DNA of 64,000 nt from a virus. The stretch is from IMG/VR virus record IMGVR_UViG_3300043466_003828, positions 1 to 64,000 of that record. One strand, 5' to 3'. A model generated the notes under the pieces. The model did no database searches. It was not told the DNA's origin and was given only the letters and a program-made list of their open reading frames with translations. Position numbers and translations under genes: made by a program. Shown here piece after piece: positions 42,580-49,769 of this stretch (positions are counted from its first letter, which is position 1; every line of letters starts with the position of its first letter).

Positions 42580-42581
42580 GC

Positions 42582-42610
42582 TTGACTAATCCTTTAAGAA
42601 TCTCTATTAT
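42582..42610 (+). promoter_or_regulatory. sigma-70-type promoter of a HAD-like gene
   Basis: TTGACT (42582-42587), 17-nt spacer, TATTAT (42605-42610), exactly 6 nt to ATG 42617. Confidence 0.8.
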
Positions 42611-42616
42611 AGACAG

Positions 42617-43039
42617 ATGAACAGGGAAATTATCTGCTTTGACTTTGACTACACTTTAGCCATTGAAGAAGTGTCTGGAGGGTGGATTGCTGTAGGTACA
42701 GGTGTTCTAAAGCCTATTCAAAAGATTGTTGATATGGTTCTAGAGAAGGATAGAGAAGGATTTGATTGTCATATTGTAACTTTTAGAAAGGAAGAAGATA
42801 TCCCAGAAGTAGAAGAGTTTGTAAAGAAGCACAATTTGCCTATTAAGGGTATTCACAGTACATCAGGAAGATCAAAGATTCCTATTCTAAAGAAGCTCAA
42901 TTGTACTTTGATGATTGATGATCAGGTAGAAGTCTGTACAGCTTGTATAATGAATGATATTCCCTGTTTACTTGTTGATCATGGATTCTCAGGAACAAAT
43001 AATGTTGTCGCAGATAGAATGGATAAAATCAAAGTTTAG
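42617..43039 (+). CDS. HAD-superfamily phosphatase-like protein
   Basis: 140 residues. D9-F-D11-Y-T-L (ICFDFDYTL) is HAD motif I, VTFRK (about 53-57) is motif II, K86/K91 region motif III, and LMIDDQ (about 97-102) is motif IV. No large cap domain, so it probably dephosphorylates or hydrolyses a small or polymeric substrate. Stand-alone transcript by promoter position. Confidence 0.75.
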   Translation: MNREIICFDFDYTLAIEEVSGGWIAVGTGVLKPIQKIVDMVLEKDREGFDCHIVTFRKEEDIPEVEEFVKKHNLPIKGIHSTSGRSKIPILKKLNCTLMIDDQVEVCTACIMNDIPCLLVDHGFSGTNNVVADRMDKIKV

Positions 43040-43041
43040 GC

Positions 43042-43070
43042 TTGAAGTGTCCTAAAAATACCTATATTAT
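43042..43070 (+). promoter_or_regulatory. TGTCCTAAA-type promoter cassette, copy 1
   Basis: TTGAAG (43042-43047), 17-nt spacer beginning TGTCCTAAA, TATTAT (43065-43070), exactly 6 nt to ATG 43077. Confidence 0.8.
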
Positions 43071-43076
43071 AAAGGC

Positions 43077-43268
43077 ATGAAGAACAAGGAGCAGATCGAA
43101 GAAGTGATGCATAAAATTATTAAGATGAAGGAAGAACTTAAAGGTCTTTATAGTACTCTTGAAACTGTGCTCATTTGTAATGATTACAAATACCAACCAT
43201 CTCTTGGTACATATGACACTGATGAGAATATAGATAAAAAGATGAATGAAATTTTAGATACAGTTTAG
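43077..43268 (+). CDS. hypothetical protein, 63 residues
   Basis: Short, charged and helical (KNKEQIEEVMHKIIKMKEEL). Lysine is written mainly AAG here, unlike the AAA-rich sugar island. Own promoter cassette. No family recognised. Confidence 0.62.
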   Translation: MKNKEQIEEVMHKIIKMKEELKGLYSTLETVLICNDYKYQPSLGTYDTDENIDKKMNEILDTV

Positions 43269-43270
43269 GC

Positions 43271-43299
43271 TTGAAGTGTCCTAAAAGTTCCTATAGACT
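43271..43299 (+). promoter_or_regulatory. TGTCCTAAA-type promoter cassette, copy 2
   Basis: TTGAAG (43271-43276), 17-nt spacer, TAGACT (43294-43299), exactly 6 nt to ATG 43306. It begins 2 nt after the stop of the previous gene. Confidence 0.8.
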
Positions 43300-43305
43300 A
43301 TATAT

Positions 43306-43563
43306 ATGGCCAAGAACATCTGGAAAGAAGCAATTATTGAGGAGATGATGACTACTGGCATCTACACTGAAGAGTGGGCAAAGGATCCTAAGAAAGCTTT
43401 ACATCATCTTGCCTGTTGGTATACTGAGTGTGGAATGCATTTTGCTAAAGAAGAGAGATGGCATAAGAGCTTTAGGAGGATGTGGATTAGTCTTTGGTAT
43501 AGTACACCATTTCCTTATTGGTACTGGAGAATGAAGTATAGAAATAACCAGCCACCCTTTTAA
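43306..43563 (+). CDS. Trp/Tyr-rich hypothetical protein, 85 residues
   Basis: Contains HHLACWYTECGMHFAKEERW and a C-terminal ISLWYSTPFPYWYWRMKYR, unusually rich in Trp and Tyr. Two Cys and several His could bind a metal. Followed after 1 nt by the next gene. No family recognised. Confidence 0.62.
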   Translation: MAKNIWKEAIIEEMMTTGIYTEEWAKDPKKALHHLACWYTECGMHFAKEERWHKSFRRMWISLWYSTPFPYWYWRMKYRNNQPPF

Positions 43564-43564
43564 T

Positions 43565-43858
43565 ATGAATTGCCCTTATGACTATGATGACCCAGAGTTT
43601 AGACTCGAATGGTTTGAAGACAGGCTAGAAAAAGTAGAACTAGAAAGAGATGCTCTGTGGGTTAAGACTCAAGAGGATGAGAGGATTATAAATGATCTGA
43701 ATGATGCTGTAACTGAAAAGAAAAGGCAGATAGATGAAGCTATTGAACTAGTTAAAGAACTAATGCCTTTTGCTACATTTGATTTAGATACTGATAGGTT
43801 TGGTTTGATTACAGAACTTCAGACTAGGTTTGAAGAATTGATACTTGAAGTGTCCTAA
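43565..43858 (+). CDS. coiled-coil hypothetical protein, 97 residues
   Basis: Residues 15-65 form a charged coiled coil (EDRLEKVELERDALWVKTQE, then EDERIINDLNDAV). The stop codon TAA lies inside the spacer of the next promoter. No family recognised. Confidence 0.62.
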   Translation: MNCPYDYDDPEFRLEWFEDRLEKVELERDALWVKTQEDERIINDLNDAVTEKKRQIDEAIELVKELMPFATFDLDTDRFGLITELQTRFEELILEVS

Positions 43859-43873
43859 AAATTCCTATAGCAT
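43845..43873 (+). promoter_or_regulatory. TGTCCTAAA-type promoter cassette, copy 3
   Basis: TTGAAG (43845-43850), 17-nt spacer containing the upstream stop TAA, TAGCAT (43868-43873), 8 nt to ATG 43882. Confidence 0.75.
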
Positions 43874-43881
43874 ATAAGAGT

Positions 43882-44115
43882 ATGAAAGTATTACCAAATC
43901 TCAAAGCTGTTTGTGATGGATGTATCTCAGAAAGAGAGATACTAAAAGCAATGCCTGAAGATCTTGTTCCTGTTTGGGAGAAGTATATGAGAGGTAAAAC
44001 AGTTCAAGAAATTGGATTTGATGATTGGGGTGTACCAGAGAGTGATTATGAATCATTTAGGAGGCATATTATTAATCATTGTTTGAAGCATATGTCTGAA
44101 GAAGAAAAGGCTTGA
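43882..44115 (+). CDS. hypothetical protein, 77 residues
   Basis: Begins MKVLPNLKAVCDGCISEREI. One CxxC pair (C11, C14) and a late C72-region His/Cys could form a small metal site. The stop TGA (44113-44115) is embedded in the -35 box of the next promoter. Confidence 0.62.
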   Translation: MKVLPNLKAVCDGCISEREILKAMPEDLVPVWEKYMRGKTVQEIGFDDWGVPESDYESFRRHIINHCLKHMSEEEKA

Positions 44116-44140
44116 AGTGTCCTAAAGAATCATATAGACT
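44112..44140 (+). promoter_or_regulatory. TGTCCTAAA-type promoter cassette, copy 4
   Basis: TTGAAG (44112-44117), 17-nt spacer, TAGACT (44135-44140), exactly 6 nt to ATG 44147. Confidence 0.8.
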
Positions 44141-44146
44141 AAGAGT

Positions 44147-44809
44147 ATGAAGAATAACAAAAAGGAATATAAGAAGGTGACTATAACCTTTGATGAAAGG
44201 CATTTGCCAGTGATCAATAGAGCATTAGAATGTTACATGAGACTTCGTAGTGGTCAGATTGTTATGGCTATGGATGAAGTCTATTCTGATAAGCAGTCTA
44301 AGATGTTAAAGGATAAGAACTATCATCACTATGATGATAACAAGGCTATTGAAACCTTTATTAGATCTGTGTACTTTAAAGACCTTGATAGTCCTAATGC
44401 AGCTTGGGGAATTGGTCAGTATGGACATGGTGGTGAAGAAGCCTATATGATATCAAAGACTCTTAGGCAGTATATGGCTTATGAGAGAAATGATGGTTAT
44501 TCTGGTTCTGGAAGAGACTTTGATACAACTTGGGGTTCTTATTCAGATGTTCCTAATCCAGTTGTAGAAGGTTTTAGTACTAGGAAATTCTTTGAGGCTC
44601 CTAAAAGTTTGCAAAAGAAACTTTATTTATTGGTTTATAATGGAGCTTATAAAGAAGCTTTTGTTCTCATTGATAAAAAGTGGAAGACCTTACCTAGAGG
44701 TGACAAGTATGAGATTGGAATTGAAAAAGAATATGATGGTGATAATATGCCAGTATCAATTGTTGGCGTATGGGTAACAGCACCAAGAAAGAAAGAGGAG
44801 GGCTGGTAA
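44147..44809 (+). CDS. hypothetical protein, 220 residues
   Basis: The largest product of the promoter-cassette group. It contains a Gly-rich central segment (GIGQYGHGGEEAYM, YSGSGRDFDTTWGSYSD) and a basic C-terminus. It has no signal peptide or known motif. The following 36-residue gene begins 1 nt after its stop. Confidence 0.62.
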   Translation: MKNNKKEYKKVTITFDERHLPVINRALECYMRLRSGQIVMAMDEVYSDKQSKMLKDKNYHHYDDNKAIETFIRSVYFKDLDSPNAAWGIGQYGHGGEEAYMISKTLRQYMAYERNDGYSGSGRDFDTTWGSYSDVPNPVVEGFSTRKFFEAPKSLQKKLYLLVYNGAYKEAFVLIDKKWKTLPRGDKYEIGIEKEYDGDNMPVSIVGVWVTAPRKKEEGW

Positions 44810-44810
44810 T

Positions 44811-44921
44811 ATGATAAACCTTTGGCATAAATTCATAGATTGGAAGAGAGATTATTTTGATGTATATGAGATTGCTGAAAAGAAGATGGGTGATGCAAAT
44901 GATGAGGGGATGATTGATTAA
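44811..44921 (+). CDS. small hypothetical protein, 36 residues
   Basis: ATG 44811 to TAA 44919-44921. Starts MINLWHKFIDWKRDYFDVYE and ends in an acidic tail (DANDEGMID). It is tightly packed between two genes (1-nt gap before, 1-nt gap to ATG 44923). Short but consistent with operon structure. Confidence 0.5.
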   Translation: MINLWHKFIDWKRDYFDVYEIAEKKMGDANDEGMID

Positions 44922-44922
44922 T

Positions 44923-45204
44923 ATGCCTCCTTATATACATAAACCATCGAAAGAAGTTGTTGGTGCATCAAAGAGAGCAGCTATTAGAGAAGCTCTTTTA
45001 GAACTCTTAATCAAAGAGAAGAAAGCAAATATTACTATTAAATGTGGACTCAGAGTATTGGATCAGGTTCTTCTTATGCCAGAATGTATGAGAACTATTG
45101 ATGAAGCATTTCTAGAAATTGCTGGTTGTGTAATTCAAGTAAAAATAGACTTTGAATTAGATCCTTGGAAAGTAGTGTATGAGGATGAAGTAATTTTTAA
45201 TTGA
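44923..45204 (+). CDS. hypothetical protein, 93 residues
   Basis: ATG 44923 (MPPYIHKPSKEVVGASKR) is preferred over an in-frame TTG at 44914, which lies inside the previous gene. The product appears to be a mixed alpha/beta chain with two Cys. The stop TGA (45202-45204) is embedded in the TTGACA of the next promoter. Confidence 0.6.
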   Translation: MPPYIHKPSKEVVGASKRAAIREALLELLIKEKKANITIKCGLRVLDQVLLMPECMRTIDEAFLEIAGCVIQVKIDFELDPWKVVYEDEVIFN

Positions 45205-45229
45205 CACCTCCTCCTAAAGCATATAGAAT
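45201..45229 (+). promoter_or_regulatory. CCTCCTCCTAAA-type promoter, copy 1
   Basis: TTGACA (45201-45206), 17-nt spacer CCTCCTCCTAAAGCATA, TAGAAT (45224-45229), exactly 6 nt (AAGATT) to ATG 45236. Nearly identical to the promoter at 51798. Confidence 0.82.
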
Positions 45230-45235
45230 AAGATT

Positions 45236-45526
45236 ATGAATGAGCCAAAGTATACAATTGTTTACGATGAGATGTCCTGCTATGATTGGGGATACTCTAT
45301 TAATGGTGTATGGAGAAGTGGAGAAGTGGATGAAGGTGTCAAACAACCTGAAGAAGATGACGAGCTTCTTGACTATCTTCTTCTAAAACTAAAAGAAGGA
45401 ATCAAGGATGGTACTTGTTCATTTATGAATCTTGTAGAATGCTTTCAATCAGATGATACAGAATTTGCAAAACATTCCTGTGATGATTGTGGTCATTCTG
45501 GACACAGAACAACTTGGAAGATTTAA
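45236..45526 (+). CDS. hypothetical protein with C-terminal Cys pair, 96 residues
   Basis: Acidic body followed by HSCDDCGHSGHRTTWKI, where CxxC plus two His could bind zinc. Own promoter. Followed after 3 nt by the next gene. No family recognised. Confidence 0.62.
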   Translation: MNEPKYTIVYDEMSCYDWGYSINGVWRSGEVDEGVKQPEEDDELLDYLLLKLKEGIKDGTCSFMNLVECFQSDDTEFAKHSCDDCGHSGHRTTWKI

Positions 45527-45529
45527 ATT

Positions 45530-45757
45530 ATGAAGGTTAAACAGCTAATTGAAATGCTACAGAAGTTTGATCCAGAACTACCTGTATTTGTAGATGGTTA
45601 TGAAGGGGGTTATGATACACCTCAATTACCTTTTCAATCACCTATGAAGCTAAATGTTCATGATTATGAAAATGAATGGTATTATGGAATACATGAACTT
45701 CATAGAATATCTGATATAGTGAAAGCAGATTGTGAAGCTGTAATAATTTCAAGGTAA
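45530..45757 (+). CDS. conserved phage hypothetical protein, 75 residues
   Basis: MKVKQLIEMLQKFDPELPVF followed by VDGYEGGYDTP is a pattern common in short uncharacterised proteins of many phages (K-x-x-x-L-I-x-x-L-x-x-x-D-P-E-L-P-V). Probably cytosolic. Function not known. Confidence 0.68.
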   Translation: MKVKQLIEMLQKFDPELPVFVDGYEGGYDTPQLPFQSPMKLNVHDYENEWYYGIHELHRISDIVKADCEAVIISR

Positions 45758-45762
45758 TCCTC

Positions 45763-45791
45763 TTGCCTTATTATAAAATTTCTTATATACT
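45763..45791 (+). promoter_or_regulatory. sigma-70-type promoter of second phosphoesterase gene
   Basis: TTGCCT (45763-45768), 17-nt spacer, TATACT (45786-45791), 9 nt to ATG 45801. Confidence 0.7.
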
Positions 45792-45800
45792 TTATAGATT

Positions 45801-46466
45801 ATGAAGGAATTGTTTTACAAGCCTGTAAAAATTTCAAGTACAGATCATGATGTTCTGTTTTGGGGATGTATGCACTATGGTCACGATCCAAAGTGGGATG
45901 TTCCTATTTGGAAGACCAGAGGATACAATAGTTCCTTTGAACACGATGAGGGATTAATTCGTAATTGGAACAAGAAAGCTAGCGCAAGCACTATTGGGTT
46001 TCTTCTTGGCGATACGATCTTTGGTCATAATGCTGATGAAAGATTGATTAGCCTTTTCCGTAGATTAGACTTTAAGGAATTATACATTTTACCCGGCAAC
46101 CACCAAGCTGGTTATAAACAACTGATTGAAAGGGCGCAGGATAACATCCTTCTGCCTTCTGCTTCTGAATACAAGCAAGTTCATTTTGTTCCAAATTATT
46201 TGGAGACTGTAGTAAATGGACAAGCTATTGTAATGAGTCATTATCCTATTCTATCTTGGAATGGAGCAGGAAAGGGAGCATATCATATTTTTGCCCATGT
46301 ACATGGTAATCTTAACAGATCAGAGCTTGGTAGGATGTATCTAAAGACAGGACTAAACTATGAAGTATCTGTTGAGAATTGCCCAAGTCCTATTACCTTT
46401 GGGGAACTAAGGGCTGAGATGAGAAAGAAAGTGCAAAGCTGTCCAGATCATCATAATGAAGCTTGA
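45801..46466 (+). CDS. calcineurin-like metallophosphoesterase with altered first motif
   Basis: 221 residues. GCMHYGHDP (22-30) stands where D-x-H is usual, with Cys replacing the metal-binding Asp. FLLGDTIFGHN (about 68-78), LPGNHQAG (about 97-104), MSHYPILSW and FAHVHGN supply the remaining metal ligands. It is related in plan to the protein at 49143 but diverged. Stop TGA is embedded in the next -35 box. Confidence 0.8.
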   Translation: MKELFYKPVKISSTDHDVLFWGCMHYGHDPKWDVPIWKTRGYNSSFEHDEGLIRNWNKKASASTIGFLLGDTIFGHNADERLISLFRRLDFKELYILPGNHQAGYKQLIERAQDNILLPSASEYKQVHFVPNYLETVVNGQAIVMSHYPILSWNGAGKGAYHIFAHVHGNLNRSELGRMYLKTGLNYEVSVENCPSPITFGELRAEMRKKVQSCPDHHNEA

Positions 46467-46491
46467 CATTATTACTAAAATATACTATTAT
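46463..46491 (+). promoter_or_regulatory. sigma-70-type promoter
   Basis: TTGACA (46463-46468), 17-nt spacer, TATTAT (46486-46491), exactly 6 nt to ATG 46498. The upstream gene's TGA (46464-46466) lies in the -35 box. Confidence 0.82.
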
Positions 46492-46497
46492 TAAATA

Positions 46498-46872
46498 ATG
46501 AAATATCAAATTCGCAAAGCTGAACAATACACTGTATGGCAAGCAACTGAAGTTGCAAATCTTGATCCAGAAGACTTTAAGAATCTTGAAGAAAATCCAT
46601 ACGCAGGGGATTCTGAAGAGGAGTTCCTAAAGTATATTGCTGAATTTATAAATACCTGCCGTTGGGATGGATTCCCTAGTGATCTTAATAGTGCCGCTAC
46701 TAAAGAGCTTGATAAGATGGTAGAGAATGTTAACTGGACAGAGTATCATAACTCCTCATTTGATGGAGAGGAATCTTGGTACGAAATCGGAGAGGCAGAC
46801 GAATCATATCGTAAGAGTGGAGGATTTAATTCCCGCTTTGATACCATTCAAAATACAAACACCGATTGGTAA
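46498..46872 (+). CDS. hypothetical protein, 124 residues
   Basis: Acidic protein, MKYQIRKAEQYTVWQATEVA at the N-terminus, with many Asn, Asp and Trp and no Cys other than one. The stop shares one base with the ATG of the nucleotidase gene (TAATG). No family recognised. Confidence 0.62.
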   Translation: MKYQIRKAEQYTVWQATEVANLDPEDFKNLEENPYAGDSEEEFLKYIAEFINTCRWDGFPSDLNSAATKELDKMVENVNWTEYHNSSFDGEESWYEIGEADESYRKSGGFNSRFDTIQNTNTDW

Positions 46873-47429
46873 TGCAAACAAAATGCTATCTTGATATGGA
46901 TGGCGTTTTGGCCAACCTGTTTGATTTTATTTCTATTAAAATTCTTGGCAAGGAATACAAAGCAATTGAAACGCCCGAAGAAAAGTTAAAACTAAAAAAA
47001 ATTTGGACTGATAAAGACTTATTTATCGAAAAACTAGGAAAGCCAGCTGATTTATTCATAAATCTTAGTCCATATAGTACTAACGATGTGCTAATAAATA
47101 AAGTAATAGAAAAGTTTAATGGTTTTTATATTTGTTCGTCTCCAGCGAAAATGTTTCCAGATGAATGCATACTTGGAAAACTGCGATGGATAGGTCAACA
47201 CATTATCCCTAAATATTCCACTTATTTTAAGGGAGCGGTTTTTCCAAGGCAAAAGTCAGAATATGCCATGAATGAAGATAGGTCTAAGAATATTTTGATA
47301 GACGACTATCAGCCTTACATAGATAGCTGGGAAGCTGCCGGGGGCATTCCAATTAAATTACAAAGCTCATTACACGATAGTCAAAGCATTTTAAAACTTC
47401 TTGAGGAAGAATTTAAAAATATTAATTGA
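46872..47429 (+). CDS. 5'(3')-deoxyribonucleotidase-like HAD protein
   Basis: 185 residues from ATG 46872, which overlaps the previous stop. D8-M-D10-G-V (CYLDMDGVLANL) is HAD motif I of the NT5C family. YICSSPAKM (about 95-103) is motif II, K-x-E region motif III, and ILIDDY (about 145-150) is motif IV. It probably dephosphorylates deoxynucleotides, adjusting pools during infection. Stop TGA (47427-47429) is embedded in the next TTGACA. Confidence 0.75.
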   Translation: MQTKCYLDMDGVLANLFDFISIKILGKEYKAIETPEEKLKLKKIWTDKDLFIEKLGKPADLFINLSPYSTNDVLINKVIEKFNGFYICSSPAKMFPDECILGKLRWIGQHIIPKYSTYFKGAVFPRQKSEYAMNEDRSKNILIDDYQPYIDSWEAAGGIPIKLQSSLHDSQSILKLLEEEFKNIN

Positions 47430-47454
47430 CATTAATGTAAATATTAATAATAAT
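47426..47454 (+). promoter_or_regulatory. sigma-70-type promoter that sets the start at 47461
   Basis: TTGACA (47426-47431), 17-nt spacer, AATAAT (47449-47454), exactly 6 nt to ATG 47461. Confidence 0.65.
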
Positions 47455-47460
47455 AAAATT

Positions 47461-48093
47461 ATGGGCATGTTTGATACTATACTAGCAAAAAGAAAACTTC
47501 CACTCACAAAGGAAATCAAGAAGGCTTTTCCTGATACCGATTGGGCTCAGGAAAGTTTTCAAACGAAGTCATTAGACAATACAATGACCACTTATACCAT
47601 TAAAGGTACTGGTCTTTATTGGTCTAAGGTAGAAGGAGAGTATGTCAGGACAATGACAGAAGAGGAAGAGAAGAAGGCCAAAAAGAGTAGGAAGTGGGTA
47701 TGGCCTTATGAATTTGTTGAATATAGTCGGAAGACTGTAAACGTTCCATTTCATGGAACTATTAACTTTTATTCCTATAAGGAAGACAAGGATAATAATA
47801 CTTGGGACATAGAGTTCGATGCACTTTTTAATACTGGTAAGCTTGTGAGCATTAAGCTCGTGAAGGGCGAGATCTCAACCACAGCGGAAGAAAACGCCGC
47901 TAGAGACAAGGAGTGGCGGGATAGACTAGATGCCCATGAAAACCATCCTTGGACAAAGACTAAGAAGATTCTGAATAAGATTACTTTTGGCTATTGGACA
48001 AAGTTCTGGAGTAGCTATGTATCTAGAGGTCTTTACTGGATTTCCCAAAAGACGCAAAAGCTTCAGCTTTGGGTTATTCGAACGCTCGCTTAA
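47461..48093 (+). CDS. hypothetical protein, 210 residues
   Basis: ATG 47461 is favoured by the promoter spacing; an open frame extends 20 codons upstream but overlaps the previous gene and the promoter. MGMFDTILAKRKLPLTKEIK is a plausible natural N-terminus, and similar MGMFDxI openings occur in uncharacterised phage proteins. Contains a long charged mid-section and an aromatic C-terminal helix. Function unknown. Confidence 0.62.
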   Translation: MGMFDTILAKRKLPLTKEIKKAFPDTDWAQESFQTKSLDNTMTTYTIKGTGLYWSKVEGEYVRTMTEEEEKKAKKSRKWVWPYEFVEYSRKTVNVPFHGTINFYSYKEDKDNNTWDIEFDALFNTGKLVSIKLVKGEISTTAEENAARDKEWRDRLDAHENHPWTKTKKILNKITFGYWTKFWSSYVSRGLYWISQKTQKLQLWVIRTLA

Positions 48094-48094
48094 C

Positions 48095-48199
48095 ATGAGA
48101 GGGGACTATATTCCTTTATTGTCATGGCTTTCTGCTATGTTGATAGGCATGGTGATTTGGTTTTATTTAATTAAATTTATATGGCTCATTTTTGCTTAA
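48095..48199 (+). CDS. single-span small membrane protein, 34 residues
   Basis: ATG 48095 starts 1 nt after the previous stop. MRGDYIPLLSWLSAMLIGMV continues into a Trp/Ile/Phe-rich hydrophobic span to the end. It overlaps the next gene's first codons by 19 nt. Small membrane proteins of this size are common in phage early regions. Role unknown. Confidence 0.5.
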   Translation: MRGDYIPLLSWLSAMLIGMVIWFYLIKFIWLIFA

Positions 48200-48798
48200 A
48201 CGCCCCTGTCTCTCAGCATATTTATGGCTATGTTGATAAAGCGATACTTCATGGAAGCCTTACTCCACAGCACGAATACGAACCTTGCATTATATTTGGC
48301 ATAACATCCATCCCATCACGGGCTTTACATTTTTCAATATTGTGCGAGTCAGGAGCGCAGTGGGCAAGAATACCAATTCATATGTTAAGGCATGAAAAGC
48401 CAACCTACTCCTTATCAAAAACACATGATCTGAGTAATTTGCAAATGTGGGATAATCATGGTTGGGATTTTAGCGTTGTTCACTATGACTTCTTGAGAGA
48501 AATGGGCTGTGAGTATATCAACAAAGATAATATTAAAATACCAGCACGTTATTGGTTTACTTTAGATCATACGGACAATGGTTATTCGCAATACCCATCA
48601 CAACATAAATGTTATCATTTATTGTTACTGGAAGATGGTAGCGGCCAAATAGCCGCACAACCAAATAATAGAATTTTATGGAAAGAACATTCGTTTGTCA
48701 AGAATGTGGATAAAATAACTTATAAAACAATGTCTCCAAAAACTTGGCATTGTGAGACGGGTAAAAACGCAGACGAAACATCGTTTACAAATAACTAA
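48181..48798 (+). CDS. conserved hypothetical protein, 205 residues
   Basis: MAHFCLNAPVSQHIYGYVDK at the start; His-, Trp- and Cys-rich throughout, with FGITSIPSRALHFSILCESG and WARIPIHMLRH. No HExxH or other clear catalytic motif. Looks like a folded enzyme-size protein. Its codon usage returns to the AT-rich style of the flanking genome. Function unknown. Confidence 0.6.
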   Translation: MAHFCLNAPVSQHIYGYVDKAILHGSLTPQHEYEPCIIFGITSIPSRALHFSILCESGAQWARIPIHMLRHEKPTYSLSKTHDLSNLQMWDNHGWDFSVVHYDFLREMGCEYINKDNIKIPARYWFTLDHTDNGYSQYPSQHKCYHLLLLEDGSGQIAAQPNNRILWKEHSFVKNVDKITYKTMSPKTWHCETGKNADETSFTNN

Positions 48799-48805
48799 TT
48801 TATAT

Positions 48806-49090
48806 ATGAACAAAACTAGGGTAAACAATGAAGTGTATGTAGACATTTCTAAACCCCTGAGTAAAAAAACAAAAAAGCTCCTTAGAAACGCAAAACCCGC
48901 AAAAAAACATTTTTGTTATAATTTGTTTAATAAAAAGATCAGCATCGGGCTTTGGGAGATTCCAGATACAAAATATAAGAATTATCCAAAACTTAGCTTT
49001 GCAAACTTTAAATCATATGCAAAAATAGGAATTTCTTGGAAGAAGAACCTGTTTGAGATTGTTTGGAATAAGAAAACCCGTTCTTATTAA
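48806..49090 (+). CDS. basic hypothetical protein, 94 residues
   Basis: ATG 48806 (MNKTRVNNEVYVDISKPL) is preferred over an in-frame start at 48752 that overlaps the previous gene. Strongly basic (KTKKLLRNAKPAKKHFCYN, ending NKKTRSY), so it probably binds nucleic acid or a phosphorylated partner. The stop TAA sits in the loop of a terminator hairpin. Confidence 0.58.
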   Translation: MNKTRVNNEVYVDISKPLSKKTKKLLRNAKPAKKHFCYNLFNKKISIGLWEIPDTKYKNYPKLSFANFKSYAKIGISWKKNLFEIVWNKKTRSY

Positions 49091-49106
49091 AGAACGGATT
49101 TATTTT
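49078..49106 (+). terminator. intrinsic terminator with stop codon in its loop
   Basis: CCGTTCTT (49078-49085), loop ATTA, AAGAACGG (49090-49097): perfect 8-bp stem followed by ATTTATTTT. The upstream stop TAA (49088-49090) lies in the loop and right-arm edge, and the next -35 box begins 10 nt after the stem. Confidence 0.82.
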
Positions 49107-49107
49107 C

Positions 49108-49136
49108 TTGACATGCACTACTAAAGTATGTAGAAT
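49108..49136 (+). promoter_or_regulatory. sigma-70-type promoter of third phosphoesterase gene
   Basis: TTGACA (49108-49113), 17-nt spacer, TAGAAT (49131-49136), exactly 6 nt to ATG 49143. Begins right at the end of the terminator T tract. Confidence 0.82.
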
Positions 49137-49142
49137 CATATA

Positions 49143-49769
49143 ATGAAAAATGTTTTCATCATTGCAGATCTTCACTTCGGAGACCCTGATATGTGCAACC
49201 TGTTAAAAGCAGATGGCCACCCTATGCGACCATTTAATAGCGTAGAGGAGCATGATGCTACACTGATTGAAAACTGGAACAAGGTTGTTACTGACCCAAG
49301 CGATAAGGTTTATGTTCTTGGTGACGTAGCACAGAAAAGGAAAGACATTGAAAACTTTGGCAAACTCAATGGGAAAAAGATCCTTATCAAGGGCAATCAT
49401 GATATCTATGAGATGAAAGAGTATGCGAAGTATTTCAAAGATATTCGTGCAACTCATAGGTTGGAGAATGGTATTCTTATGAGTCATATTCCGGTTCATC
49501 CCGGCACTTTTGGCAAAGCACATAAGGTAAATGTACATGGTCACATTCATGATAAGAGGATAATGATGCCAGCACCATTTTATCCAGACGGTATGTTAAA
49601 GGTTCCAGATCCCAAGTATTTCTGCGTATCTTGTGAACATATTAACTATACCCCTATGGAACTTGGTGCCATAGAGATAGAAGTCTTCGGATTTGAAAAC
49701 CGTGCAAAGACCTTGGAGGAACTTGCGACACAGGCACAGGAACTTAATATGGGATATGAATTAAAATGA
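49143..49769 (+). CDS. calcineurin-like metallophosphoesterase
   Basis: 208 residues. D9-L-H11 (IADLHFGD), VLGDVAQ (about 59-65), KGNHDIYE (about 82-89), SHIPVHP and VHGHIHD give a complete binuclear metal site. It resembles small phage and bacterial phosphoesterases of the YfcE/2',3'-cyclic type. Third such gene in 9 kb. Its stop overlaps the next start by 4 nt. Confidence 0.85.
   Translation: MKNVFIIADLHFGDPDMCNLLKADGHPMRPFNSVEEHDATLIENWNKVVTDPSDKVYVLGDVAQKRKDIENFGKLNGKKILIKGNHDIYEMKEYAKYFKDIRATHRLENGILMSHIPVHPGTFGKAHKVNVHGHIHDKRIMMPAPFYPDGMLKVPDPKYFCVSCEHINYTPMELGAIEIEVFGFENRAKTLEELATQAQELNMGYELK

Larger units (their letters stand above)
43042..44146 (+). repeat. four dispersed copies of a promoter cassette
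   Basis: TTGAAGTGTCCTAAA followed by about 20 similar bases occurs at 43042, 43271, 43845 and 44112. Each copy is directly before a short gene and includes the -35, a conserved spacer and the -10. Conservation of the spacer, not only the hexamers, shows recent duplication or selection for a regulator-binding site. Confidence 0.8.
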
